In this document: in pieces, positions 1 through 9,960 of the stretch
Numbering within the stretch: position 1 is the stretch's first letter
Layout: each line of letters opens with the position of its first letter
From: Tanypteryx hageni
Lineage: Eukaryota > Arthropoda > Insecta > Odonata > Petaluridae
NCBI GenBank assembly: GCA_028673005.1
Contig: CM054118.1
Span: 83,453,855 to 83,517,854, forward strand
Length of the DNA stretch: 64,000 nucleotides
Reading direction: 5' to 3'
The notes under the pieces: generated by a model
What the model was told of the DNA's origin: nothing
What the model saw: only the letters and a program-made list of their open reading frames with translations
Databases searched by the model: none
Position numbers and translations under genes: made by a program

Positions 1-1695
1 GATATGAATATCTGTTCTGTGACTGTCGACATGCCGACCACCTCTGCAGAAGTTATCAGGCAGGAGCAGCTGGCTGATCCAGAAATTAAGCAGATAATCG
101 ACTGCTTCGAGTCACAGGAGAATGCGGTAGATTTTGTACGATGGACTGACCGGGGATATATTATGCTCAATGGCATTTTGTATAGATATTCCCCTGAGCA
201 TGATGATGGAGATGCCCAGCAGGTCTTACCACGGACACAAATACCCAAGATATTGTACGAATATCATGATTCGCCCACCGCCGGACATTACGGTGCAGAA
301 AAGACCTTGCAGAAGATCGGCTCCAGATACTACTGGACAGGAATGCGTCGCACGGTCACAGATCATGTGAAATCATGTATCGAGTGCCAGCGCTTTAAGC
401 CTAGCAACCTCAAACCAGCTGGACTCCTACAAACGCCTATACAACACCGACGGTTTGAAGTGCTATCGATGGACCTATTTGGTCCACTGCCAGAGACATC
501 TACCGGGGAGCGGTGGATTTTTATAGTGGAGGATACATCAACTCGATGGGTAGAATTGTTCCCACTGAAAGTCGCTACTGCTGCTGCGTGCGCAAGACTT
601 CTAATCGACGAAGTGATCCTTCGGTTCGGAACCCCGCGACGGGTCATTAGTGACAACGGCACGCAGTTTGTAAGCGATGTACTGCAAAAGGTTGCATACT
701 GTCTGGGTTTCAACCAGAGTTTGATACCTGCGTATCATCCTGAGGCCAACCCTGTAGAGCGAAAGAATCGGGACCTTAAGACCCAACTGGCTATCTTCAC
801 CGCCAATTGCCACAGCGGATGGAAAGATCACCTACCGAGCATTCGATTCGCGATGAATTCGACGAAGAGTCAGGCAACCGGTTTTTCCCCTGCTTACTTG
901 TGTTTCGGGCGTGAACTTCGTACACCTGACGACGTCAACCGTGATCTACGTGCGATAGTTGAGAATTCGCCGTTTGTACAGGAAATTACTCCGTACCTGA
1001 AAACCTTTGCGAAAGCACTAAGAGAAGCGAAGGAAAAGCATGAAATTCAGCAAGATCGCTCAAAATCATACGCTGACGAGAAAAGAAGAAGCGGCATTAA
1101 CTTTAAGATTGGGGATAGGGTTCTGGTCGAGATACACGCGTTAAGTAAAGCCAAACATGGCTACACTTCAAAGTTTGCCCCTCGACGAGATGGCCCATAT
1201 TTGATTTGCAAGCAGATCTCACCGAGCACATATCAGCTTGCAACTCCTGAAGCACCTAATATCCCTCTTGGTGTTTACCATGTGTCGTCCTTGACTCCCT
1301 TTGTCGCCACTCTTGGTGCCCCTGATCCGTGTCTATTACGGCCGCTGCGGAAACGAGGCTGTCCACGGCAACAGCAATCAGCCCCAAGACCTGCATCGGT
1401 GCCTTCTACGTCATCGGCGCCTTCTACGTCATCGGTGCCTTCCAGGACATCATTCCCTTCCAGGACATCGGTGCCTTCTACGTCATCGGTGCCTTCCAGG
1501 ACATCGGTGCCTTCTACTTCATCGGTGGCTTCTACGTCATCGGTGCCTTCCAGGACATCATTCCCTTCCAGGACATCGGTGCCTTCTACGTCATCGGTGC
1601 CTTCCAGGACATCGGTGCCTTCTACTTCATCGGTGGCTTCCCACATACCTGCGCTACCTACTAGGATGCAGCCACCTAGGAGATGCCGCCAGTAG
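1..1695 (+). CDS. Ty3/Gypsy Pol, C-terminal integrase region (5' partial)
   Basis: The frame is open from base 1, so the ATG at 4 is probably internal and the polyprotein starts outside the window. Counting from that Met, an H2C2 zinc-binding module is formed by H88, H95, C125 and C128. The integrase core follows with D157 (SMDLFGP), D217 (ISDNGTQF) and E252 (NPVERKNR), the DDE triad that joins cDNA to host DNA in the nucleus. A basic segment at about 345-400 resembles the integrase C-terminal domain. The last ~95 residues are a Pro/Ser/Thr-rich tail of hexapeptide repeats, unusual for Gypsy Pol. No chromodomain is visible. All catalytic residues are kept and there is no frameshift, so this part could still make protein. 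The lineage within Ty3/Gypsy is not assigned. Confidence 0.9.
   Translation, partial: DMNICSVTVDMPTTSAEVIRQEQLADPEIKQIIDCFESQENAVDFVRWTDRGYIMLNGILYRYSPEHDDGDAQQVLPRTQIPKILYEYHDSPTAGHYGAEKTLQKIGSRYYWTGMRRTVTDHVKSCIECQRFKPSNLKPAGLLQTPIQHRRFEVLSMDLFGPLPETSTGERWIFIVEDTSTRWVELFPLKVATAAACARLLIDEVILRFGTPRRVISDNGTQFVSDVLQKVAYCLGFNQSLIPAYHPEANPVERKNRDLKTQLAIFTANCHSGWKDHLPSIRFAMNSTKSQATGFSPAYLCFGRELRTPDDVNRDLRAIVENSPFVQEITPYLKTFAKALREAKEKHEIQQDRSKSYADEKRRSGINFKIGDRVLVEIHALSKAKHGYTSKFAPRRDGPYLICKQISPSTYQLATPEAPNIPLGVYHVSSLTPFVATLGAPDPCLLRPLRKRGCPRQQQSAPRPASVPSTSSAPSTSSVPSRTSFPSRTSVPSTSSVPSRTSVPSTSSVASTSSVPSRTSFPSRTSVPSTSSVPSRTSVPSTSSVASHIPALPTRMQPPRRCRQ
1402..1635 (+). repeat. 18-bp coding minisatellite in the Pol tail
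   Basis: Thirteen consecutive 18-bp units encode hexapeptides of the type PSTSSV, PSRTSV, PSRTSF or ASTSSV. Six units form a 108-bp higher-order block that occurs twice in a row. Because the unit is a multiple of three, the frame stays open. It encodes a low-complexity Ser/Thr/Pro tail directly after the integrase. Confidence 0.9.
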
Positions 1696-1737
1696 CAGAC
1701 CTTGTAGAATTGCATTCGAGGTCGTACATGCCATTCT

Positions 1738-1748
1738 AAGGGGGAGGA
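1738..1748 (+). promoter_or_regulatory. polypurine tract of the Gypsy element
   Basis: AAGGGGGAGGA lies immediately before the TG that starts the LTR, the expected place and composition for the plus-strand primer of reverse transcription. Confidence 0.75.
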
Positions 1749-1953
1749 TGTAACGAGACCAGACCGATAACGGACTTTGCTGTTCATTTTATTTTGTTTT
1801 TGCGCGCAGCCAACAGGGTGCGCGTCAGTTCTCTCCTCTCTTGTGGAAGCTTACGTAGTGTAGTGTGCGCCCCAGGCGATTAAAGGTGTTTGTGTTTTTA
1901 CGCGTAACTTTCATTTGTGCCCTTTCCTCTCCGAGAAACCCTAGCCCGTCACA
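1749..1953 (+). repeat. 3' LTR of the Gypsy element, about 205 bp
   Basis: The LTR begins TGTAACG and ends CGTCACA, a near-perfect terminal inverted pair with the canonical TG...CA ends. An ATTAAA polyadenylation-type signal lies at 1879-1884. The position directly after the polypurine tract fixes the left border. The right border is inferred from the matching terminal bases; a second LTR is not in the window for comparison. Confidence 0.7.
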
Positions 1954-4398
1954 ACCTGCAATATATAACTTGGACGAATATATGGAATATTTCTCTGATA
2001 AATATAAATATAGTAAGTTATTTCTTTAAAAGGGGGAGTTTAAATGTGAATCTTTTCATATCGGGATGAAGCTTGATATTCTTTCCGGATAAGCGTCGAA
2101 AAACACATGTTTCGCGTAACTAATTTGATTCCATCGAGAATCCAATTATCTTAACTGGAAATTGGAATAGGTATCTTTGAAATTATTAATTATTGTTTTA
2201 TCTAGTTCCTGCTGGAAGTTAATTGAATATTATTTTTTTCGATTTATTGTGCTTCCGTCGCATTGATAACTCCGTTTACACAAATGTCAGATAATTTATC
2301 TCGATCATTGCGATTATTCATTTCGGCTTGTCGTTATTTTCGGTCAGCGTCAATTCGGATAACCTCCCCTAGTCGTAGATCTGCTTAGTTTCTAATTTCA
2401 TAATAATGCGAAGAATGTGTTCAGCATGGCTAATGCCTCGCGTGTTTGAATTTTTAGTATGTGTGTTTTGGCTGAAAGGTAAAGGATAAAAAATAAAAAT
2501 GGAAACTCCTTCAATGAAAAAATTACGCCGCAGATGGGTGGGGGAAGATCAATATTAATAGAGTTAATTGACATTCTGAATTCAATTAAATTCATTTTAG
2601 TTAAAATTTGCTCAAATTCCATCGGAAATTGTAAAAGCTCCTGTTCCAATTAATGGAATTTGGAAATGTCGATAGCACCACATTAATCACTCGGTATCCG
2701 CGTGCTAACAGATGCACGAGAATTTCGCAGAAAGTTAAGACGATGCATGCCTATATCTATATTGAAATACTGGGTGGTAGAAAAGTTATTCAGCTTACTA
2801 TAATCTCTGTCCGTTTGCGCAAAATTGCTGTATTTCTCAGGCAACTCTGATTTATTTTTATACAACATTAATATTCCTTTGCGATCGCATTTGTACTTCG
2901 GTACGTAGGCTATCGACTAATTCGCTAAATGCACATTTTTCATTACTGCTCGTAGAAATGGGCCATTCGCTAGCATTGTAACGAATCGGACAGGCTGATT
3001 TTATAAATAAATATTTCATAGAAACTAAACAATTGAGAACGTTACATAAAAAATATTTATCCATAAAATTTGACAATGATTAGTTTTCCATACATCTATT
3101 ATAACTCCTGCTAAAAAAGAAGTAGCTGTTAAAAGTTAATTTGGAAGAGATATATGCATCTATGGGATTATCAACGTTTACGAAACTCACCCTCGAATTA
3201 ATAAATTACTAAAACAAGGTATAATCGAGGATTTTCATTTGTGTTAATAATCGCGTCTGGAGGAAAGTTACATACATTTGGTATCAGGAACATTCGCATC
3301 TCAACCTTGTGATCGTTACCAAGTGCTTGGGACTGTTGCCCGGAGGCGATTTCATTCCACGCTCGTTTTATAACTATATAAGTATACGATTGTCTCTTTT
3401 GCTTAGGAAGTCCAGACTAACTATTTTCCCTTCGGCGTTTCATATTCATGCCCCACATTCATTCCCTACTTCTCCTTCAAGCGCAAAAGCGTGACCTTTG
3501 TGCTCACCGTCGCCTCGAAAAGCCCTAAGGCGTCTAGAGACTCTGTTAAGCACGAAAACGGTAGAGGAAGGCCAATGTGATAATTTATCTTCAAATTTAA
3601 TTATTTTATATCAAGTTGCATTTATACTAAATACAAAGTTTCTTAGACTATAATAAACTTCTAACAAATTTCATGCTTAACGAAGGATTGGAACAAAAGC
3701 CTTTTTTATGTTCTCAGAATGCTGCAAAGAGATTCATTTAATCAGTTATTTATTCATCACCTATTTATATCATTATAAATAGCTACTTCATACATATTAT
3801 TATTATAATAAAGATCTAAATGGTGGAGTTTGTGTATAACGCTGACGTCATCAATGTCACATTTTAACGCGTTTTTAACAAACTTGCCTATTAGGTGGAA
3901 GGTTGAAATTTCGCAGGTATGTTTGATTCAAATATAAAAATTAAATAACGAAAAAAAAGAAAAGAACCGGGTTTGACTCCAAGGAGGCGATTTCCTGTAA
4001 GATGACACGTAAAAAGCGACATTTTAAAGTGCAGACTTTTATTATTTTGGAAATTCAGATTAGAAAGAATTGACGCACAATCTTCAAATTTAAACTACGA
4101 AAATTAATGAAGTTTCTTATTCTATTCATCTTTTTCCGCCTACCGATCGAAATCTCTCATATGAAACATTTAAATCACATTTTTTGGGAAAATATCGGCT
4201 TTTATACGGGATGTTGCCTTGCCGACCACGTCACTCTCAAACTCGAGAATCAATTGTTGTCTCAACCCGAATACGTGTAATATATGTGAGTGCATAGATT
4301 GCCTTAAATTATCTTAGGATTTTTCGCAAAAATATGTAATCCTAATGGGACTGGGATTTAGTTTGGATTCTTTTGTTTATCTAAACGACTATATAGAT
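1954..4398. other. AT-rich non-coding stretch
   Basis: Only short open frames with no recognisable motif are present. Around 3890-4000 there is one copy of a dispersed motif (a GCTGAAATTT-type segment followed by a GGTTTGACTCC segment) that recurs at 8.1-8.6 kb. Otherwise I see nothing I can name. Confidence 0.5.
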
Positions 4399-4640
4399 GT
4401 AGAGTATGAGAGAGGGGGATGTGGGGAGGGAGATAGGAAGGAACGGATATAGAATGGAAGATACATATAGTAAGGGAGGTATTGAATTAGAAAGGAACGG
4501 AAGGAAAGAGATAAAGAGGGAGAGCTATGGATTGTGACAGGAGGAAATGAGAGAGGGGGAGTTGGGAGAAAAGAGATGCAGAGAGAGGGAGGGGGAGAGG
4601 AAGGGAGGAAGACAGAGGGAGGGATGGAATATTATTATGT
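4399..4640 (+). repeat. purine-rich (GA) low-complexity block
   Basis: About 240 bases are almost entirely G and A (AGAGAGGGGG-type runs), ending next to the hairpin-bearing repeat at 4641. No coding signal. Confidence 0.7.
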
Positions 4641-4710
4641 ATCCGTCATATGACGGGCAATACACTAGTATAGGATATCTATACTATATTGACGCTTCTT
4701 ACTTAGGAAT
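4641..4710. repeat. dispersed repeat end with CCGTCA/TGACGG hairpin (copy 1)
   Basis: CCGTCATATGACGGG is followed by CAATACACTAGTA. The same arrangement (CCCGTCA, short AT loop, TGACG, then GCAATTACGCTAGT) occurs at 36084, and in reverse orientation at 5482-5510. Three copies of one terminal motif indicate a dispersed element family of unknown class. Confidence 0.5.
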
Positions 4711-4726
4711 CTTATGATATCACTTT

Positions 4727-4729
<3 letters not shown>

Positions 4730-4784
<55 letters not shown>
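4730..4784. repeat. (TA)n microsatellite
   Basis: About 27 uninterrupted TA units. From 4785 to 5190 the sequence is AT-rich with no recognisable feature. Confidence 0.95.
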
Positions 4785-4785
<1 letters not shown>

Positions 4786-5191
4786 TAGGAGTAGGTGCTT
4801 GCATAGTGCAAGAATTTTATCTCGCCTTAAAAAAAACATTAATTTTTCAGAGAGATATTTCATCATGGGAAATATCTCTTTAATTCAAAAGATTTCTCCT
4901 CAGGACCTATTTTTGTTTTTTATTATGGAACAATAATGGAGAAAAACAACCCCTAATTTTTGTAATTTTAGGAATATTATACTTTTTTCACATTGGGTTA
5001 ATAATGCCACACATTTCTGCCCAATTCGAAATTTATAGCACAATTAGAAGTGAAATAACATTTATGTAATTGTTTAAATTTAAATATTTTTTAACGGCCA
5101 CAACAACGATTACATGGATACATTAAAATGTTTATTCGTTATATAGACTAATCTCTAAATAACTTAAAAATTTCAGCTCCCGTTACTCGCC

Positions 5192-5220
5192 GCGTAATGT
5201 CTAAACTTTAGACATTACGC
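5192..5220. repeat. perfect 29-bp palindrome
   Basis: Arms 5192-5205 (GCGTAATGTCTAAA) and 5207-5220 are exact reverse complements around a single C at 5206. It lies at the start of an interval (5230-6260) flanked by inverted GGTAAATGTG-type motifs. Confidence 0.85.
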
Positions 5221-5229
5221 ATTACGAAC

Positions 5230-6260
5230 ATCTGTTTCAGTTTAGAAGTACGGTAAATGTGCGTTGACCGGTAAATGTGTAAATTTCCTGGTAAACGTGC
5301 ACAACTAACTAAACTAAATTTGAACATGAAGGCAAATTTCACTCGGCCCCACCGGGTTGGGTAGGTTAGTTGAAGTGTTTTTAGTTCCTCATCACGTTCA
5401 CTGTGCTACCCCCCTCGGGTTGGGAAGCGTTCATCTAAATATATACAAGTGGTGCCGAACCCTCGATGATTTTTACTATAAACTAGCAACGACCCGTCAA
5501 AAATGACGGGATGATAATAGATATCTAAAATTTGAAATTCGTGTATGTGAAAAATTTCTCCTGAATAACAAGGCGAATGAAAAAATTCTTTTTTAATTTC
5601 TCAAGCTAAAACTTCTTTAATTGTTTTGCATTGCTTATTTTTGGCAAACCCTGTTTGAGGAATTACTGATTAGTGTAACAGCTGTTTTAAGAAGACTTTC
5701 ACAAAAAACGCAATATTTTCATGAAATTTTGAATTTTTATGCAAAGTTCGAGCGATTTCGTACCGAAAGCAAAATTTGACGATAAGAATAAAAATTTTTG
5801 TTTATTTTCCTTTAAAATGGTCTTTATCGGAAGATCGTAGGTCCATTACTTCTAATTTAATTTTGCCAAAGAAAAACAAGCTTGCATGTAGATATATCGA
5901 TTTCTACGGGTTATGTTATGGGGAATGTATCACCAGCCATGGACACGAACTCTGGACGTTTTTCGTAAAATTTTCTTCTTCAGAGCAGCCTTACTTATGA
6001 GCTGACCATTTCCGCCAAATTTCATTATTATATGTACATATTTGATCAAGTTATTCCTCTTTTCATGTATTTTTACCACTAGTTACGCACGAACGGACGA
6101 TGAAACGAATGAACGAACCTGGGTCTTTATTATATTTGGATTGATGTAATTATTAAAGTGTAGAATTTCTCATTCTTACTTATTTCCACATTAACTAAGG
6201 CACGTCGGTAAAAAAGCACATTTACCGAGAAATGAACACATTTCCCGATTACGTACCTTC
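5230..6260. mobile_element. possible unclassified element bounded by inverted GGTAAATGTG motifs
   Basis: GGTAAATGTG-like motifs at 5252-5295 reappear in reverse complement at 6205-6255. Inside is a unit starting near 5482 (ACTAGCAACGACCCGTCA with a perfect 7-bp hairpin at 5493-5510) and running to about 6140, where a run of ACGAACG-type motifs precedes CTTTATTATATTTGGA. At 5346-5395 a GGGTTGGGTAGG segment matches, in reverse complement, the duplicated segment at 6.62-6.8 kb. No transposase was found. The 74-codon frame at 5776-6000 resembles nothing I know. Confidence 0.35.
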
Positions 6261-6424
6261 ACCGTAGCATATATATCATTTAAACCTAAGGTACATACTT
6301 TTTAATAGTACTACAGTGCTTAAATTTGGCATGATGACATGTCATTGGGTAAAATCCGAAATTCCAGAAAACAATAATTTAAAGGGTGTTTTTGAACCTA
6401 ATGTCCAATTTTAAATGCATTAAA

Positions 6425-7010
6425 TAAAACTGGTAGAAAACAAAATAAATTGGCAGTAGATAAAAGGATTATTTGGCAGTAGAAAAAATTATATAGCAGT
6501 AAAAAAAATAGAAACTGGCAGTATACAACCAGCAGTAAAGTAAGCGAAAACTGTCACTATTTTAATACAACGTCGCAGTAAAAAAATAAAATATCAGTAA
6601 AAATATAAAATGTCCTTTGAGCAGGAGCGAGAAACACTTCAACCAACTTACCCAACCCGGTGAGGACGAGCAAAATGTTTCCCCATGCAACAATTTTCCA
6701 AAACAAAATGTTCGTTTGAGGAGGAGTGAAAAACATTTCAAACAAATTACCCAATCTGGTGAGGACGAGCAAAACGTCCCTCCATGCAATAATTTCCCAA
6801 AACAACAGAGGAAGAACGAAAATCGCCATGGGTGATTTATACTAAAAACTTAGCCATAATTTGGTGTCCCTAATTGCAATTTTTTTAATTTCTGCTTGAA
6901 TACTGCGTTTATTTTGTTTAATGCCATTTTATTTTTATACTGCCAATTTAATTTTTTGCTTGAGGAATTCTACTGGCAAAATATTTTTTTTTCTGCGCAA
7001 ATAAATTGTA
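6425..7010. mobile_element. foldback/MITE-like repeat with a two-copy 99-bp duplication
   Basis: Motifs of the form TGGCAGTA followed by A-rich sequence recur from 6425 to 6610 and again in reverse complement at 6935-6985, giving an inverted layout. Between them (about 6615-6815) a 99-bp unit occurs twice with diverged copies; read on the plus strand each copy gives a related peptide containing GEDEQNV and NNFPKQ. Because 99 is a multiple of three, both strands stay open, so the open frames are probably a by-product of the duplication. No function is assigned. Confidence 0.4.
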
Positions 7011-7680
7011 GCGAATTTTAACCACTCATAAGGAAAGCGCAGAAAACGTTTCAGGGCTATATGAAATTGCTTTTTTAAATTATCTACAATTATGATACTG
7101 ATTTGCGACATGAATCATACTGTAGATGATGGAATGAAGTTTATTTTTCTTGACGAAAAAACTCAAATCCATGCTAAATTTGCGTAAAAATTTCATATTA
7201 ATCATAAAATTAAAAAAGTTTTTCCATTTTCAACAATGGAATATATTAACTACCATAGTACCAACTCCAATACCTTTCATTGGGAATTGTTTTTATTGAT
7301 TTAATTCTTAGACTGCATTATAATCCGTTTGATTTCAGTCAACGACGTATATATGGGATTGCGTGATATTTTAAAATTATTTTTTAATTCCGGATACGTA
7401 CTAAAGGCACGGATGATGACGCCATAGTTCTAACACACAAAATACCCTAATTTTCACATAAACTTTAGTGTAACATATAGGTTATTGCCTTAATGGTGTT
7501 TATAGATATTGCTGAAACTTGAAATTCGAAAACTTGGATGCGAGCCGATTGCCAGAGAATTAAGATTTTTAAAAATAGTGAAACAGCAAATTTATTAGCA
7601 TGAAATATATACATATACAAGCTTGTAAAATACAATATTAGTTTATAATTGTATAATATGTACTGAATGTGTACTAGTTC
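7011..7680. other. AT-rich non-coding stretch
   Basis: No gene or repeat recognised. Confidence 0.5.
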
Positions 7681-7830
7681 CGTGGGGGAGTGATGGGGAC
7701 CCCGCCGAAGGGGCTGGTTACCGTAAACTTGGGGTCTACCATTCCGCCCCCTACTCTCTCACACCCCAGAGGTGAAACACAGTCAGGTCCTGCAGAGCTC
7801 AATTAGCTCGTCTGCAGAGGTCCACATAGT
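7681..7830. other. short GC-rich island
   Basis: About 150 bases stand out from AT-rich surroundings, with blocks such as GGGGACCCCGCCGAAGGGG and the inverted pair GAGCTCAATTAGCTC. It could be a structured non-coding RNA, a SINE fragment or an exon. No promoter, splice site or homology can be argued from sequence alone. Confidence 0.3.
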
Positions 7831-8084
7831 TGCATAAGGTGGTTATTATATGATCACAATATCATTTTATGCATACATCTCATCTTTTCACCACATTCTT
7901 CCATTTGCTTCAGGCATTACGTCGTTTGATTCCTTTGAACTGATATTGATATTTAAAAAATGCGAGGGATGTGCAATCATTGAACAAATTATAGCCCAAA
8001 GTAAAATTCTAGAGGTCGCGCAATATATCATTATATATAGACGTTCCTTACAGAGGAGAAGGATACTAATGTCCAGCCCAAACT

Positions 8085-8600
8085 ACAAAAGCTAGAGAGC
8101 TGAAAGTTTTAGTTTTTGTAGATATAATATAGAAATCTTCAGATAAAATGAGACTTCTTACCTAAGAGACATGAGTTCGACTCTATAAATTCCGAAAGTT
8201 GCGTTTTTTCCCATAAGAAAAGCATTGCGCCATTTTTGTAAATTAATTATGGGCACTTGCCGGTAAGCTATAAAAATGAAATTTTCAGTGTTGCTAGGTG
8301 GCTGCAATATCTATTAGGAACTATTGTCACTTTTGCTGAAAGTGTCTTGGGTTCGACTCCAGAGACCCCGGAATATCTCCCATTAGTTAGCATGGGAAAA
8401 CGCAATCCAGTGTATAGACCAATCTAATAAGTTTAGGAAGCTGAAATTTTGCAAGATTATAGAACTTTTTTCAAAACCAACTATAAAAATCGAAAATTTT
8501 TAAAATTGTAAGTTTTAGGGGTTGTTTTAACCCCATTTGAACATTAAAGTTTAATAATTTTTTAGCTACTACGGGATGAGCTAGGAAGCTGCAATTTTCA
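8085..8600. repeat. tandem-like ~140-200-bp repeat with a box B-like motif
   Basis: Segments resembling GCTGAAATTTTGC recur near 8098, 8300, 8440 and 8587. Two copies carry a following GAGTTCGACTCT (8171) or GGTTCGACTCC (8350-8360), which resemble the pol III box B consensus. A related copy is at 3890-4000. No matching box A is clear, so calling this a SINE would go too far. Confidence 0.4.
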
Positions 8601-8646
8601 AATTATTTACAGAACAGTGCATTTGCACAAATAAACACTTATATAT

Positions 8647-8776
8647 GTTTTACGTGTCTCTTCGACGCCCCCAGCAGCCTGCCAACTTGGTCCCCAACAT
8701 GGTAAGTGTCCGCTGGGCTTCCCTCAACACCTTGTTGCCACCCTAATCACTACCTTTTCTTTTCCTTAAGTTAATA

Positions 8777-8829
<53 letters not shown>
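8647..8829 (+). mobile_element. Penelope-type terminal fragment, copy A, ending in (TA)n
   Basis: From TTTTACGTGTCTC to CCTTAAGTTAATATATATG this segment matches, over about 150 bases, the minus-strand segment at 59,050-59,200, including AAGTGTCCGCTGGGCTTCC. The 59-kb copy extends further and carries a hammerhead-ribozyme-like core; here that part is missing. Both copies end in CTTAAGTT followed by TA-rich sequence, so the microsatellite at 8773-8829 is probably the tail of the element. Assignment to Penelope-like elements rests on the ribozyme-like core of the sister copy and is inference. Confidence 0.5.
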
Positions 8830-8831
<2 letters not shown>

Positions 8832-8966
8832 GTAATAATTTCTAAATTAATGGATTAAATTATAATGTCATTTCCTTCAGGAAAATTCTATCGTAGCTCT
8901 ATAAATTATATAATAGGCTTCTTCATTTACACAAATACCGTATTACACCCTGCGTAACGCTTTCTA

Positions 8967-9318
8967 CGAGGGGTGTTCAAATTTGACGTGGACTTTATTT
9001 TTTTAACATGCCTACACAAGCTGCACCAATCTCAAACCTTGCTTATTTTTCAACATAATGTCCCTGCTTTTCAACACATTTTCTCCATCGATCGGGTAAC
9101 TTGCGTATCCCTGCAGCGAATAAGTCTTTCGGTTGCCTGCGCAACCAGGTTTTCACCGCTTCCATCACTACCTGGTTTTAACTGAAGCGCTGGCCTCCCA
9201 GGTCTGCTTTGAGTAGTCCAAACAGGTGCAAGTCGCAGTGGGCCAAGTCTGAACTGCGAGGAGGATGCGGCAGTACTTTACAGCCTAAGTGACCGAGACC
9301 GTTGAAGGCGTGATGTGG
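8967..9318 (-). mobile_element. mariner transposon, 3' remnant
   Basis: The minus strand ends in a terminal sequence reading, on the plus strand, CGAGGGGTGTTCAAATTTG, preceded by TA at 8965-8966 as expected for the TA target of Tc1/mariner elements. The transposase tail precedes it. The other end stops near 9318 where Penelope sequence begins, so the 5' two thirds are gone. Confidence 0.78.
9043..9318 (-). pseudogene. mariner transposase, C-terminal fragment with one internal stop
   Basis: Reading the minus strand from 9318, one frame gives PHPPRSSDLAHCDLHLFG, a diverged form of the mariner motif around the third catalytic Asp, then AVKTWLRRQPKDLFAAGIRK and DRWRKCVEKQGHYVEK with a terminal stop at 9043-9045. 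One premature TAA follows the GGQRFS segment. The first two catalytic Asp residues lie in the deleted part, so the fragment cannot be active. The last Asp (CDLHLFG) is kept. The tail resembles the irritans-type mariners, with moderate confidence in the subfamily. Confidence 0.8.
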
Positions 9319-9960
9319 TGGAATAATTCCATATTGATTATTAAATAAAAATCTAGTAATTTTCCACTATTTTATTCGGACACGACCTAGGTTTCGACGT
9401 TTAACATCAGGTGATACAGAGAAAACCAAAATGGTATATGTAGGAGAGAAAGATGGAGTGGGAGGTAGAGAGTGGGGGAGGGAGGGAAGACATTGTACGG
9501 GCATGACTGCTAGGTGATTGGTTGGTAACTCGGTGGAGGGGAAATGACGGTTTCAGTAAAGCGAAGGGAATTGAGAGGAGGGGTGAGTGGGTTGGGAATA
9601 AATGTTCATTAAGGAGTACACTTTGTTGCCAATATGTTGCAATATCTCTAGCTGCTCCAAGGCGTTCAGGCGAGGTCCTTTGTGTTCGAAATGTAGGAAA
9701 TCGGGGTTGAAATGACAGGCATGTGAGGTCTCGAAGAGGTGTTTGGCCAATAGTGAAGAAGCATCTCTCGTCCCTAGACACCTCATATGTTCCTTAATCC
9801 TTGTGTGGAAACTCCTCCCTGTCTGCCCGATGTACATCGCCTCACAACTGCCGCACTTAACCCTATATACCCCACTTTTACGAGAAGAATCAATTTGGTC
9901 CTTATATTTACACAAGAGTTTGGCTAGTGTTAAGGGGGGATAAAGGAGGTACGGTATTTA
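9319..9960 (-). mobile_element. Penelope-like element, 3' portion
   Basis: A GIY-YIG endonuclease frame (9957-9553, minus) is followed by about 230 bases of 3' sequence. On the minus strand that 3' part reads CCTGATGTTAAACGTCGAAACC (9413-9392), close to the conserved boxes of the minimal hammerhead motifs known from Penelope-like element termini, then AGGTCGTGTCCGAATAAA. The reverse transcriptase part is missing; at 9960 the sequence changes to unrelated DNA. The element abuts the mariner remnant at about 9319, but which inserted into which is not clear. Confidence 0.75.
9553..9957 (-). CDS. GIY-YIG endonuclease domain of a Penelope-like retroelement (5' truncated)
   Basis: Counting from the Met at 9915, the GIY-YIG core is G15-V-Y and Y28-I-G-Q-T-G-R, with R39 and E42 in the following helix. 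C21 and C24 precede YIG, and an AKHLFETSH segment follows; this C-x2-C...H-x5-H arrangement is typical of the linker between RT and endonuclease in Penelope-like elements. The domain nicks target DNA to prime insertion. The frame is open upstream to a stop at 9958-9960 and includes about 14 more codons, so the Met is not the true start. The reverse transcriptase is absent, so this is a 5'-truncated copy with an intact endonuclease frame. Confidence 0.82.
   Translation of the reverse strand: MPYLLYPPLTLAKLLCKYKDQIDSSRKSGVYRVKCGSCEAMYIGQTGRSFHTRIKEHMRCLGTRDASSLLAKHLFETSHACHFNPDFLHFEHKGPRLNALEQLEILQHIGNKVYSLMNIYSQPTHPSSQFPSLY

Larger units (their letters stand above)
1..1953 (+). mobile_element. 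3' part of a Ty3/Gypsy-type LTR retrotransposon
   Basis: The interval runs from an open pol frame through a polypurine tract into a 3' LTR, the normal order at the 3' end of a Ty3/Gypsy element. The 5' LTR, gag, protease, reverse transcriptase and RNase H lie beyond the left edge. No premature stop breaks the visible 563 codons, so this copy is probably young. The target duplication cannot be checked because the 5' flank is missing; the bases after the LTR read ACCTG. Confidence 0.88.

Noticed and set aside
363..1787. Several frames overlapping the Gypsy integrase (for example 363-713 minus, 1275-1787 minus, 1301-1753 plus)
   Set aside because: They overlap a frame with clear integrase motifs; the long ones lie over the 18-bp repeat, whose period keeps all frames open.
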